Of a DNA stretch of 64,000 bases, positions 24,736 through 36,600 are shown one piece after another. The notes under the pieces are model-generated. The model saw only the letters and a program-made list of their open reading frames with translations, was not told the origin of the DNA and did no database searches. How positions within the stretch are numbered: the stretch's first letter is position 1; each line of letters begins with the position of its first letter. The stretch lies in NCBI GenBank assembly GCA_002794785.1, contig NBBA01000002.1, positions 2,170,001 through 2,234,000 of the forward strand, given 5' to 3'. Made by a program: the position numbers and the translations under genes. This DNA comes from Coniferiporia sulphurascens (Eukaryota; Basidiomycota; Agaricomycetes; Hymenochaetales; Hymenochaetaceae).

Positions 24736-25352
24736 ATGGCCTACAGACACACGACACGTAGCTCAGACGAAATGAACGGTCGCTCAGCTCAAATGGTGCG
24801 TGCTGTGGGCCGAGTCCTCTGTGCTGGCAGGTCCCCGTCTTTACCCGATACCTCCTCTTTGCAGCAAACCTCGTCGCAGCGTACCGTCCCCGACGTCCCA
24901 ACCGCTGTCACAAACCTGCTCGACGCAACGCGTCGCCTTGATGCATCTCTTCACCGCTGGAGCACGTTGGAGATTTCAGAAACGGAGGTCAGTGACGTTT
25001 TCGTCACGGTCGGGAATTGCTTCCACGAAATGCTCGTCGCGTTCTCCACGTACAATATCGACATGGGGTAAGTACTTCTTGCACTTGTCATCGTGTCCCC
25101 TTTGCTAAATTTACATCTGCGCGTGTCCTTCGCAGAGACGTGGCCGGGTTTCTCCAGGACTTACGGAAAGTGCTAGAGGAGTGTTTGAGCGAAGATCCGA
25201 CGCCGTACAACGTAAATTACCTCATGCCCCAAGTGCGCTCAATTACCGCGAACCTTCTCGTCGGCCTCCGCAATAAACAGACTAAATATTGGCAAGCGGT
25301 GGGCGCGCGCCGCTCGGGCTCTAGTTCCAACTCCAGTTCGGGTTTCCGGTGA
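24736..25352 (+). CDS. Short protein with a Bud6/Aip3 N-terminal-type domain
   Basis: Resembles the N-terminal module of the actin- and formin-binding polarity factor Bud6/Aip3. The segment VTNLLDATRRLDASLHRWST is followed by TEVSDVFVTVGNCFHEMLVA, an intron (GTAAGT at about 25069), then GFLQDLRKVLEECLSEDPTP, YNVNYLMPQVRSITANLLVG and LRNKQTKYWQ. It ends after a Ser/Gly run in GFR. About 185 residues, far shorter than full Bud6, and no C-terminal Bud6 core or FH-binding region was found in the next kilobase. The donor-like CG|GTGAAAG right at the stop leaves open a missed downstream exon. ATG at 24736 gives MAYRHTTRSS; later ATGs are possible. Confidence 0.72.
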
Positions 25353-25871
25353 AAGTGGCGATCCGAGAGCGGCAGATTGTTCCGTATCGTGCCCTTATCG
25401 ACTTCACCGGTTCCTTCTTATCCCTGACACGACCGCTGGCGGCGTGCGGGGTTTTTAGTCTCATTTTAGATACAGGAAAGACACCGCATTCCGGTGTTCT
25501 CGTCCGCCAAAAATTGCGTCAAACTTTCAACATTGTACAGTGCGCCCCCTACGTCACGTTATTGTCCTTAATGCACTCGCGCCCACAATAGAAGGAAAGA
25601 GGGGACGGTTTTTTTAATTCTGAATTTGGCGTCCTGTTTGTGTATTTATCCCGCATTGTTACTTATTCGCACTGTAGATCCTTTCCGGCCCCGCTCGCAT
25701 ATATATGTTGTATTTATACTTTACTCTTTCGAACGTTTCGGCGCCTTCGTAATAAGAATTCCGACTGCATCCGAAACGTGCGTCGAATTGCAAAGCTTGT
25801 GCTCGGAGAAAAATACCGGAGGATTACAGTAAATAATAACATAATGGTGACAGCACTTTCGACGCAGAACG
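25353..25871. other. Convergent 3' interval, no gene seen
   Basis: Between the stops of two convergent genes. An 80-aa frame from 25349 lacks any domain. An AT-rich part at 25600-25850 fits 3' untranslated sequence. Confidence 0.4.
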
Positions 25872-27142
25872 TCAAAGGATGGCCGCCGATGGTATGAGGG
25901 ACATGTCCCTCAGAGTGAGTTGGTGGGAGACCGCAACCATCGGCCAGAGTCCGTCTTTGGGCCCTTGTATGCTGTGCAGGGGTGTCAGCCCAATAGGCGG
26001 AATGACATATTATATTCTTACTCGTCGTTACTGAAGCCGTCAGACGACTGCAAAATAAAACATTGATCGAACGACAGGCGGTGCTCACGTCCTGCCCTTT
26101 CTTCGGTAAGATAGCCGTAGCTTGTGAGAATCACTAAAGGCTTGCTTCCTGAGGACAGAGCAAGCACGTTCCAATATATGTCTGTTGGCGAGCACGAGCA
26201 AAATTTATGCGCGCCCAGAGAAAGAAGAGCCGTAATGATTTCGGCACGGCCTCTGCGCAAGTTCTTCGAAGCTTGTTTATCGGCTATGTAGAATACCAGG
26301 GAATAGGCAGTGAAACGCACAGACCTAACAAGGGATCCAAGGAAATCCTATAAAGGTTTCGAGATCCACTTCTTGGTGCAAACCGTTGCACTTCGCCCGG
26401 GTTTGTGAACGCCGCTGCCAGTGAATTGGGGGAAACTATATCGTGCACACAATACGAAAAGGTTGCATCGCTTATATACGCTTTGGCAAGGGAAGCCCGA
26501 TTTGCATCGAATGCCTCGGCATACCTGAATTTGAGTGTCAAAAGAAATAGGCTTGCGGGGGGGGAGGGGGGGTAGCCCTTACTTTTTGAGAAACTCTACT
26601 CCCATGTCTTCGAGCTCCAACGCTTTGCGATCCGAGCCTTCCTCGAGCAACGCTTCGAATTTCTCCTCCGCCCGCGCGTCAAAAACAGCAGGACTTGAGA
26701 TAACGCGGGGAAATTCCACAGAGTCGCCGACAGGAAGCAGCGTATCTGGCCATATTGGTATGGGGCTCTTCCTTGAAGCGTAGTAAAGGTGGTATGCGTG
26801 GCAAGCAAGCATAAGCAAACGGTGCTGTGGAACGCATAAGTGCAGGCTTCACCAGTCTAATACTAGCCCGTCATCCCTGTCGTAGGTAAACCCGGCTGCT
26901 CGTACATCGCTTGCCACAACACGAACTCACCGAATAAATAACTTTGTAACTTTCAGTCCTTTTGCGCTAAGTTTATTGGCTTCATCCTTTACCCATTTCT
27001 TTCTTGCCATAAGGTAACCGGGCGAGGCTTTTTTGCACCCAAGGGGCATTTCCGTGATGCGGTACGCGCCCGATGTCTTTGGTTCCGCGAGCACAGGAGT
27101 CAAGGATCTTTCGCGCTTTAAGACAGGGCCAAGTTCAGTCAT
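25872..27142 (-). CDS. Mex67/NXF-like protein with an NTF2-like domain but no visible RRM or LRR region
   Basis: Related to the mRNA export receptor Mex67. The start MTELGPVLKRERSLTPVLAE leads to KGLKVTKLFI, then by splicing to RDDGLVLDWKSPIPIWPDTL, a linker, and the NTF2-like domain: EFLKKYAEAFDANRASLAKA, TFSYCVHD, GRAEIITALLSLG, TDIYWNVLAL, KPLVILTSYGYLTEE, FDQCFIL, then DIQGPKDGLWPMVAVSHQLT, and a stop. Canonical Mex67 has an RRM and leucine-rich repeats before this point and a UBA-like tail after it. I see neither within this gene, whose 5' side meets CWC27 only 192 bp away. It may be a shortened paralogue, or the N-terminal half is too divergent to see. Intron junctions are all GT..AG and in phase. 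Confidence 0.75.
26556..26573 (+). repeat. Guanine-run tract inside an intron
   Basis: Two runs of seven to eight G separated by a single A. On the coding (minus) strand this is a C-rich tract just after the GTAAGG donor of the Mex67-like gene. Such runs can form G-quadruplex structures. Confidence 0.6.
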
Positions 27143-27334
27143 TAGTTTTGTTGGAAACGGACTTCGGGTTAGAATTTAAAGAGAGAGCTATTGGTGGCCT
27201 CATATGGATCACTGGCACGCCCAGTACGCCAAGGCGCGTCACCCCGGATTTGGGATCGCCTTGTGAAGTAAAGAGTCGCGTACCGAACTCGGACTTGGAA
27301 ATCGGCACTGGGACAGTGAACTCGACGTTGCATA

Positions 27335-29570
27335 ATGGCTTTACCAACAAAAGGGCGCGTTATCATTGAGACGACAGTCGGTGAACTCGACATAGAACTC
27401 TGGTCAAAGGTAGGCCCTTTGGTGAGAACTGGTGCCAACTTCATTTCACAATGCCCACAGGAAACACCAAAGACATGCCGGAACTTCATCGCTCTAGCCA
27501 TGGAAGGTGCGTCGTTTTGTTTACAAGTTTTAAAGGGCACAAGTAAAACTCGGCACAGGCTACTACGATGGAGTCATCTTCCATCGGTATGTCTACATGT
27601 TTGGACCAATTGTTTACAATCCATCTAAAAGGCAGCGCAGCGTTGTGCCCGACTTCCTCGTCCAAACGGGTGACCGAACTGGAACTGGCGGGGGGGGCGA
27701 ATCAATCTATGGAGGTGTGTACGCCTCTCCGTTGCATCTCTACCTGGCACCCAAGGGAATGCGCCTACAGGACAATTTGAGGACGAGATACATCCTCGTT
27801 TGCGTTATGCGCATCGAGGACTTGTTGGGATGGCAAATAATAACACGAAGAACTCGAATGACTCGCAATTTTTCATTACTTTAGGTATGGCGCATGTCCG
27901 TCCGGCTTCCAACAGCTCTCAACTAACCTTTCCTGATGGTTTTCTTGTTCGAACTTAGATCGAGCGGATGAGCTGCATGGGAAGCACACATTATTTGGAC
28001 GGTGTATCGGAGATACTGTCTTTAGTCAGTATTCCCTGTCTATGATTTACTACCTAGAGCAAAGGTAGCTCACCCAGTTTCATCAATGCAACTCTTTGCA
28101 GATGTGATGAAAATCGGGAGCATGGGTGAGTGGCTTGCAATAATGCATTTCGCATCTTTGGAGGGACCTATCAAGCTGAGCATCTCGATACGCTAAGAGC
28201 TTGATGGTGACGGTCGGCCGTTATAGTACGTCCGACGCATCTTTCGGTCACTTGCTGTGTGGAGTCTGATTTGACGTTTGACCCTCTTTGATTATGATGA
28301 ATTATCAGTCCACCGAAAATCAAAACTGTACGTATTGTCGAAAATCCTTTTGAGGATATTGTTCCCCGTATCACCGCGGCGGAGCGGCGAGCGCAGCTAC
28401 GTGCACGCGAACAAGCACAGCGGGAACGTGAGGAAGAGATCCGGAGGAAGGGCGCGAAGAAGTACCTATTCGCTTTTACGAATATCGCCCGTACTTACGC
28501 GCTACTGGACACTTAGGGATACCAAGCTACTCAGTTTCCAAGATGACGAAGCTGGTGAAGAAGAGCCTATAGTCTTCAAGAAAAAAGCTATTGTTCGGCC
28601 TGACCGTTCGTCTTTCTTCTTTAGACTCTCACACTCCCCTTTTTTTCCTGTTTCGATATTTAATTTAACTCCACAGTCATCGACAATACCGAACAACTCG
28701 CGGTCAGCATCAACCCGGATCTAGTTGCGCAGGCATCTAGCAGTAAAGCAACAGCATCAAAGTCCCAGGGCGATTCCGACCGGAAGAACAAGGACACCGA
28801 TGAAAAGGTGAAATCCATATTCCGTTTGCCGCCACAAAGACGAAATTCTCACGTATCCATAATATGACCAGTTGGATAAAAAGAAGAGGAAGCAAGCAAA
28901 CGATGTGGACAGCGTTGTTGGTCTTCGGGAGAAGCGTGCAAAGGAATTAGCCGCCGCTGAGTATGTTTCCCTTTTTACATGGTTTCCGTGAAAATTCTGA
29001 CCAGATGGATAAAACAGGACTGAACGTCAGAAAGAGATATCGAAGCTTGAGAAAGAGATTCGTAATTTGGACTCGAGGAGAACCGGAGGCTCTGATTCTG
29101 AATCCGAAGGCAATGGTCGGAGAAATAAGAAAACGAAACATTCGTACCTGGAAGAAGAGCTTGCAAAATATGAGAAGGGAAGAGGGCTAAAGAGCAAGAA
29201 GGACGGAAGGGGTAAGAAATCAAAGGATGAGGGCGATGTTCTAGCAAAGATGGATGCATTCAAGAGTAAATTAAAGGGATCATTTTTGGACGCCGATGAA
29301 CTCCAAGCGGATTCGAAAACAGAGGGCGAAGGTGCATCAGTAAATCCCGATGGAGAAAACGCCGAAGTTGCAATGGAAATCGACAACGATACGGGTTTCC
29401 TGTCACATAAACTCCTTTTTCCGAAGGACAACGACGAGGAAGTCGCAAAGGCGGAGCGCGACTACGAGGTTATCGATCCGCGGCAACGGAGCGCGCGGGC
29501 GAAGGAGGAGGAACGGGAAAAGAAGAAGCACATGAGGCCAAGGGATGGAGGCCGGGGTTTCCGACGGTGA
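27335..29570 (+). CDS. CWC27: Spliceosomal cyclophilin CWC27 (peptidyl-prolyl isomerase family)
   Basis: Nuclear cyclophilin of the activated spliceosome. MALPTKGRVIIETTVGELDI opens the cyclophilin domain, which continues by splicing ETPKTCRNFIALAMEG, YYDGVIFHR, VVPDFLVQTGDRTGTGGGGE, LRYAHRGLVGMANN, NSNDSQFFITL, DELHGKHTLFGR. After it come KTVRIVENPFEDIVPR, a basic helix (AAERRAQLRAREQAQREREE), an acidic FQDDEAGEEEPIVFKKK, INPDLV, and the C-terminal LREKRAKELAAAE, RTGGSDSESE, KHSYLEEELAKYEKGRGLK and KMDAFKSKLK segments. This order is that of Cwc27/SDCCAG10. The tail ends in RDGGRGFRR. Canonical catalytic residues are only partly checkable across the exon breaks. Head-to-head with the Mex67-like gene, 192 bp apart, two RNA-processing genes together. 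Confidence 0.93.
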
Positions 29571-29950
29571 TCTACAGAGCACCTGTGCCGTCCTTTGCAC
29601 TGCTGCCTACAGTAGCCCCGGACTTATCTTTTTCTTGTGCACGGCCATGCGATACGGTAAGCGGCGCCGGCTGGCCTTTCTGACTGGGTTTTGCTTGTTT
29701 TCACGTCTCTGTTCTCTGTCTGTTTCCCCTCTACATATCATCAGCTAGACTTACACCGACGAATTGAATTTAATGTTCTGAGAGACCGCCCGTTCTCACC
29801 ATGAATAATGTGGTGTCCAGTGAGTACTGGAAGAGGCCTGTACAGCCACGCTTGTCTTATTTAGGAAACCGTCGAAGCCGCCATACTTTGTTGGCAACTG
29901 AACACTGACAACGTCCTTGACCTCCTCTCTTTGCTTCATATTCATCTAAA
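29571..29950. other. Intergenic, 3' end of CWC27 and promoter of UBC6
   Basis: No coding frame with support. A 67-codon frame at 29545-29748 overlaps the CWC27 end and is a shadow. Confidence 0.4.
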
Positions 29951-31166
29951 TGGCTTCAAAGGCATACAAGCGCGTGAGTACAGGTCTCATCCCCATCGCT
30001 ATTGATGCTGCACTTGGTCTCCGTTGCGATCACGGACTGACACCGCTTCCCACTGCAGTTGACAAAGGAGTACGTTGCGATGCAGAGGGAACCTCCGCCA
30101 TTCGTGTGGGCTGCACCTGACGAAAGGAATATATTGCATTGTGAGTAGTAGCGTACTGAGCTGATAACTCGTTAAACATACTTATCATCCATTAGGGAAT
30201 TATATCATAGTGCGTCTCTGTTATGCGTATCTCCCACCCTTCTCAGTTTTGGTGCTGATGGCAATGGCCATAGCGTGGACCACCAGACAGCCCTTATGCA
30301 GGCGGAGAATACTATGGCGTTGTCTTGTTCACGGCAGAATACCCTTTCAAGCCCCCAGGAATCAAGATGCTGACTCCCTCCGGCCGGTTTCAGCCCGACA
30401 AGAAGATCTGTTTCTCCATGTCCGACTTTCATCCCGGTTCATGGAATCCGGCGTGGAGTGTGGCGACGATGTGCGTTGTGTTCACTTCGTCTGATCTATT
30501 CAGCGAGGTGCTGTTCCGGTTACTGATTATACCAATGGGCAACTAGCTTGACTGGCCTCCTTTCTTTTATGTTATCAGACGAGATGACAACGGGATCCGT
30601 CACTACCTCCGCTGCCGATAAGCGTGCTTACGCAGCACGATCACATTCGTGGAATATTCAGAACAAAAAGTTTAAGGACGCTTTCCCTGAGGTGAGCTGT
30701 CGAATTTACTCTTTTTTCTTTCTGCACCGCTCCTCTGGGCATACAACCTCTTGCTCCGTTAATGCTTCATTTAATCGTACTGACTCGTGACTGTCATATG
30801 CTTGTTGGTTCATCTTAACAGTACAGCGATATTGTTATGAAAGATCTACCGAATATGGCTGAGAAGGAGCTTGGAACTTCGGCAAAGCCCGCACTTCTTC
30901 TCTCATCTGCCCCTTCCGCTTCGAGTACCACGTCTAATTCTGCGGCATCACCTTCATCAACTGGCCCGGCAGCTCCAAACAGCCCTAATGATGCGCAGAA
31001 CGGAAAAAGGCCAGTCTCAGATGCGGAACTGAAAAGAAAGGAATTCCATCCCGCTGCGGGACGTGGGGCGCTTTCCTGGGGTCAAGTTATGTGGCAGAAA
31101 TGGTATTGGGGCGTTTTCATAGCGGTGGCATTAGCGGTGTCGAGTCGGCTGACAGGCAGCTCGTGA
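29951..31166 (+). CDS. UBC6: ER-membrane-anchored ubiquitin-conjugating enzyme E2 (Ubc6/UBE2J2)
   Basis: Transfers ubiquitin to substrates of ER-associated degradation, working with Doa10-class ligases. The start exon MASKAYKR is spliced to [20 protein letters not shown], then [35 protein letters not shown] and [20 protein letters not shown], where the Cys in KICFS is the catalytic thioester residue. This last motif with SDFHP is specific to the Ubc6 subgroup. A Ser/Ala/Pro linker follows, and the C-terminus has [20 protein letters not shown], the tail-anchor membrane segment, leaving the active site in the cytosol. About 270 residues, five to six exons. Confidence 0.95.
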
Positions 31167-31556
31167 TCAGAGCGACCGCACCAGGCTCGCGCCCATGAGG
31201 AAACGGCTCTTCATTAGATATTCTGGGCGTGCAAGCGCGCACGCTACTTTCATTCAACGTAGGCTCTTTTCAAGCCACCACAATCCTTGTAATTCCCTCC
31301 TCTTCCTCCTGTCCTTGATATGGTCTTTATCTTCTTTCGGCTAGCTACGTCAGGCTCTTGCGTTTTAGGTTTTGCACACTCCTTATTCAATTCCCCCTAC
31401 TGTATACTGTGTAACAAAGACGTTTTTCTGGATAAAGTGTAGGATGATCATTGATACACTTGTGAATCAAACTGTAAGGCAAAGGCAGTTTAACAAGCAC
31501 GCACCCAGAGCAAGATCACTTTTACAATAATAATCACAACAATGATAGCACAGATC
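31167..31556. other. Convergent 3' interval
   Basis: Between the UBC6 and thymidylate kinase stops. An AT-rich stretch near 31390-31440 with AATAAT at 31531 (plus strand) is in keeping with 3' ends. No gene seen. Confidence 0.45.
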
Positions 31557-32469
31557 TCAGGAAGACCCAGTGTGTGAACCCCAGAGTCGGCAGATGGGTT
31601 TTAGTTCACCGACCCTAAGGAAAGGCTCAACTTCCATCCATATGTCTTCGCTCACTGCCTCGAGCGCCTTTCCAGCATCGATATTGACCCATGTCCGAGG
31701 CTCTTGTCCCTGTGTCTCCATCGCAATATTTGTGAAGACTTCCCTAACGCGCCTCTGCATCTCTTCCTTTTCATAGCGCTCTTCGCCGTAGCCGCCCCGC
31801 TGCTTGGCTTTCTCCGGACTAATATCGAGGAAAAGCGTGAGATTTGGCGCGGGGAGAGCCGCGTCGGGCGCCCGGCACCACTCGAGAGGAAGCCCTTTAG
31901 ACACGGAGAAGGCTACGCCGGAGAACGCATAGCGGTCGCAGATGATCGTGGTACCCCCGGAAAGCGTGCGTTCGATGCTCGTGCTGCGTGGGGGTTGATG
32001 CGGGGACAAATCGGAGACGAGGGCATCGAGCAGATGGAGATGGAGATGGAAGATGTGGGGAAGAAGAGGAGGACGTGGGAAACGCGTACGGAAGGAAAAG
32101 AGAGAATACAGATTACTCACGCCAGCTCCCAACGGTTCGCAGAGAAGAGGAGGTGGATCGCGCGATCGTCAACGTCCGACTCCGAGCGCAAGTACGCGTC
32201 AATCATTTTACCGATGGGCGTCGTTCTGTCTTGTAGACGAGAAGCAGAGAATACATGTGCCGCAACGCGGTATCGTATGGCGAGAGTATGTCTTGTCAGA
32301 TGGCGTTGCGAAGAGAACGCTGAAGCCGGCGCTGACCAGGAAATTTCATGAGCTTGGCGGGGATGTTTGCATGTTCTATTCGCGCCAGAAGAGTTGCCGC
32401 CTGGGTGCTCTTCCCAGACCTATCGAGCCCCTCTATGACAATAAAGACACCCCTGCGGTTGCTTGTCAT
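31557..32469 (-). CDS. CDC8: Thymidylate kinase (dTMP kinase)
   Basis: Phosphorylates dTMP to dTDP with ATP, an essential step of dTTP supply. Three exons give about 222 residues. MTSNRRGVFIVIEGLDRSGK contains the P-loop GLDRSGKS at residues 14-21. The second exon, entered by G|AC splicing, gives FPDRTTPIGKMIDAYLRS and IHLLFSANRWELA. The third has IICDRYAFSGVAFSVSKGLP with the DRY of the family, CRAPDAALPAPNLTLFLDIS and the lid RGGYGEERYE. Slightly longer than bacterial homologues because of the C-terminal ending GSHTGSS. The longer open frame starting upstream at 32589 is not needed; the ATG at 32469 aligns with family starts. Confidence 0.95.
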
Positions 32470-35400
32470 GTCGAGCGTGATATCGGAGGCAAGTGTCGTT
32501 ACAATACCATGGTAAGAGGGGCCCGGGTTTGCGTTCATGCGCTGGCTCCCACGGTCTGCAGCTGCGCTCACCACATTAATATTAGCCAAAATTTACACCG
32601 ATCTGCGTGCTCCCAACCAAGAAGTCTGTTAGTTGATAGCGCTAGCTTTACCGTAGCAGCATTACACTTTCGGTATCCCTCACGACAGCATCAATGACAA
32701 CCCCGCAATGCCCATCACCATTCATATTTACCTAAAAAGGCCTTTCCCAAGCTTGTTTTTCGAAGTCCAACATCGCACATGATAGTGACTAGCCTTCACC
32801 TCCTTTAAGACATCCGCCGAGCTTAACGCTTAGCCCCCGCAGAAGGAACGCAATAATATATTTACCGAGGCCGTCGTGGACTTTTTCCCCTGTCGCTTGG
32901 AGCTGATGATGGTGCTTCTATGGCGGTCGCGCGAAACTTCGGACTGTCGTCGTTATTAGGAAGAAAGGCCCTCGATTGATACCGGTTAGGTTTTACTAGT
33001 ACTGCCGCGTTTCGACTGTGATTGTATTCATGGGAAGTTTTTTTGACTTTACCGATGAGTGCGCTCGGTGTAATGATGTACTACACCAGCATTCGGAAAT
33101 CGAATTATGTCAGCACCGCCGTTGCGTGAGTACCACTCAAGCTCGGCTCCGCTTTCTATTGCATTCACCCCAGCAGCGTTTCCGGATCTCTCACTTAATA
33201 TGCGCTCGACAGCGTCGCGGCACCCGAAACAACACGCCTCCGGAATGCAGCTATCTTCATAGTTCCTTTTCCCACCGCATGTCGTTAAGCCGCATCCGAT
33301 ACAGAGGGGAGTGGACCATGTCCGATACATAGGCTTTCGCATATGCCGGCTCTGTCCACTAACTTAAAACTGCGCTGGGCCTTCGTGCTAGACCGTACGA
33401 AAGCCGGCGGGCTATCCAACCCAACGGAGCTTCCGTCCTGGACCTGTTCTGTTGGCCCTTAGACCCCATTTTTGTCCCTATCTTTCGGCTATCTCGCACC
33501 ATTATTGCCCAAGCCTCCGTCAGCACACTGGAGATTAGATCCAACATGTATGGATCTGCACCTTAGGCTAGATCACATACGGACTAACAAACGAACGAAA
33601 CACACCGTGCTTCTCCCGCGAACCTTATACTGCTTGCCACTCGGGCCTATCGCCATCCTTTCCTCTTGTCTTTCTTGTCATACATTCCTTCTAAGAACGT
33701 CCCAGGTTTCTTTCGCAAAATTCTAATGTTACTCTCACGCCTATTGATCACATTTTCAACTTAGCCCCGGCCCGCTCTCTCCTGCTCACGCCATAACCCG
33801 GGACGGGGTGCTGCGCACTTGGCCGCACGCACCTGGCTTGATATCCATCTTGCCCGTATACCAAATGTCCGTGTTTGCACCGCTATCAAGGGACATCTCA
33901 TTCTTTATGGCTGGAAACGCGCCGAAAGCTGTCCGAATGCTCGCGTGTCCCTCACGGACGTGTGGTTGCTAGCGCCTAGTTTTTCTTGGCCCCTTCAAAG
34001 GCATTTCTATACGCTCCAACCTTTTCGCCGAGGATTACTCGTCACGAGTTCACGGCACAGCATCCGTCCTAGCTGACTATGCCGTATGCAGAAAATTGGC
34101 ACACATGCATCCGCTTCTTTGTTTGATTACCTGACGGAATTAACTTGCCGGCCTTTCATAGGATCAATTATCCGAGAGGAGACTCAGAGAACAGTCACTC
34201 AGGTTGTCCGTTCACCGGTGAATGAGTGGCAAACCAAACGGCCACCTAAGCAGATCGCAAGATTCTTCAAGATGTGCTCGATAGATCCGGGGTATGACCA
34301 AAATACTCTGCCAATGACATCCTTAATCCCAGAATGTCTGTGGACTTGCTTCTGAACTGACTGAAAAGAATACACACTTTCAAACTCCAAATTTACCTTG
34401 CGCAGCCGACGTCGACAATATAAAAAGGGTTATGTAATATAGGCCTTCACGTCCTATTCAAGAATACTTAACAACCCCTGTAACCCACGCTCCTATTAAC
34501 AAGGTCTCCCTTCACAGACCACAGCCTCCAGCACGGGATGAGGTGCTCTGGGCGAGTTGGACCATCTGGCAGACACCGTGGTTACTTCGGAGATGAAACA
34601 CTGGCACGTCCCTGCGAATGGAAGGCGCGCGCTATGCTTGGTCCCAACGACGGGACCCAGATTTCGTGGGCTCTGAGCAGTGCAATGGAAGGGCTCATAT
34701 GGACCACGGAGCGGGCGGGTCCCGCGAGGGATGATTTCAGTTGGTTCACCAGTACACGAAGCTGATGAGTAAAACGGGAGCGTGGTCAAAAGTGTGCAAG
34801 TTTTCACATGAAAAAGTTCACTGCATAGGTTAGGCCCGTGCTTGTCGGTTTTTCCGCGTCTCGGAGGGCAGACATGCGTTTAGCTGAAGTCTCGTATCCT
34901 AGGTTCACGCACTTCATTGTCACGAGGCAAGGGAAAAAGACAGCAAATTTTCGTGATGAGAACATAGCCCATATATACAAGCTGAAACGCAGATCGCTAA
35001 TACCAAATCGGGTAATCCTTTCATTATTGTGGGTCATAACGTGAAGTTACTTGAGTAAAATCGGGAAGTCATTACTTATTGAACGCTCGGACTACCTCAT
35101 CGCAATTGTGATATCAGTCTCGATGGTATATGCCTTGTTACCCTCTCCCCTGTCTGGACACAGCGAACTATCACCAACGCGATGAACTGAAATCTGGTGG
35201 GACAAGGTCTCTGGCATCGACAGTGCGCCGCCGAGTGATGGTCGCATATTGCCCACCGAACTCGAGGTCGCGCAGGCTGTTACCTGTGTTGCCTACCATG
35301 GGACAACTCCTAGCAAGGATCTCTTATTGATGATGATCCAATGAATTACTCGTAGTTGGACTGCGATACCCATGGAGAACAAGGCATCATTCCTCAACTG

Positions 35401-36600
35401 GCTACAGGCGATCACGACTTCTATCAACGATCAACTCGAAGGATCACTTCGCCCCCTCCGTGCCGGTCGAAACCTCTTTTGTGGCATACTGCTCGAAATA
35501 GACTATACAAGCTCTAAGCGCGACCATTTACTTTGACCGTTTGATAGCAACGATTCGGGGCCCACCGTTCTAGACGCTGGGCCCAGCGACTTTCACTCGC
35601 TGAACCGCCGAAAACTGCCCGCTCGGGTCCTCGCTCGCGCGATCTAAGTGCACTTTGGCCGCTTTCTCGCACACGCCTCCCACAAACTGGCGGGTAAACA
35701 AGAAAATATAGACCTCGGCACTCACGCCCTCAATCTCCATCTATCGAGGGAATCGCAGGCGCGTGCGTGCACGTGTCCCGGGCCTCCTCTGCCGAGTGGT
35801 CCCCAGTGGCATAAACTTCCCATAGATGGCAAAAAGCTTGTGCAAACTTAAAACAACTGTAAGATCGGACGTCTCCAGACGCGGAACTATATATGTTACG
35901 CTTTGGTGGGGCCCTGCAATATTACCTTACCTGGGCAAGACGTTTCGTTTCCGGTGCCGCTTTCAAGTGCCTCATACTGGACATGCCTGTGAACTATGTT
36001 ACTTGGCTTTACGCTGTCATCAGACGTATGGTATTTCTGTCCAGGTCTCGCCTTGTCAGTTGCGCACAAGTAACATTTCCCTCGATACGGCCCTGACTGC
36101 ATTAGTAGGTAGGTGACCGAAATATGCGTGGGCTTGCCAGTGCAAGCACTGAGGTGATAGCGCTCCAGTCGTGTAAACTGCAACGGGTTGGTTGTGCTTC
36201 TTCTCCAGTGTTTCGCCGGTGTGGGTGGCCAATGACGGTATCGTACGACAAAGGCGTTTAGTATCGACGGTCTTGGGATACTGGCAGGAAAGTTTTGGTG
36301 AATGCAGCGAGGTAAGTCCGTTAGCTTCGCAGGAGTGTTATTAAAGTCTCAGACTATCGATCCTTTGTTCTACGGCTTCGATTAATGTGGCTGACCGGGC
36401 CGGACGCGCTGTCATGAAGAATAGGTGCAAGTCCAGCCGCAAAGCACCAGCTTTGAGGTATGGGGACGCCAAGACGCCCTCCGCGGGATTGATTCTGAAT
36501 GGCAGACCGCGGTGGAGCGGGGAAACCCACGGCACGGAATGCGCGAGGCGATCTAATTCGGGCACGTTTTGCGTATTAATTGATCGTGGCGTCGTTCCAT
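32470..36600. other. Gene-poor stretch, no supported gene
   Basis: About 4 kb with many 60-120 aa frames on both strands and none recognisable. A Cys-rich 97-aa frame on the minus strand at 33049-33342 starts MRKPMYRTWSTPLCIGCG and has CxxC and CCFGC groupings; it could be a small protein but nothing supports expression. No reverse transcriptase, transposase, terminal repeat or tRNA was recognised. Confidence 0.4.

Noticed and set aside
31704..32351. 215-aa plus-strand open frame
   Set aside because: Antisense shadow of the thymidylate kinase exons.
33049..33342. Cys-rich 97-aa minus-strand frame
   Set aside because: No signal peptide and no known Cys pattern; could be chance, so only noted under the intergenic entry.
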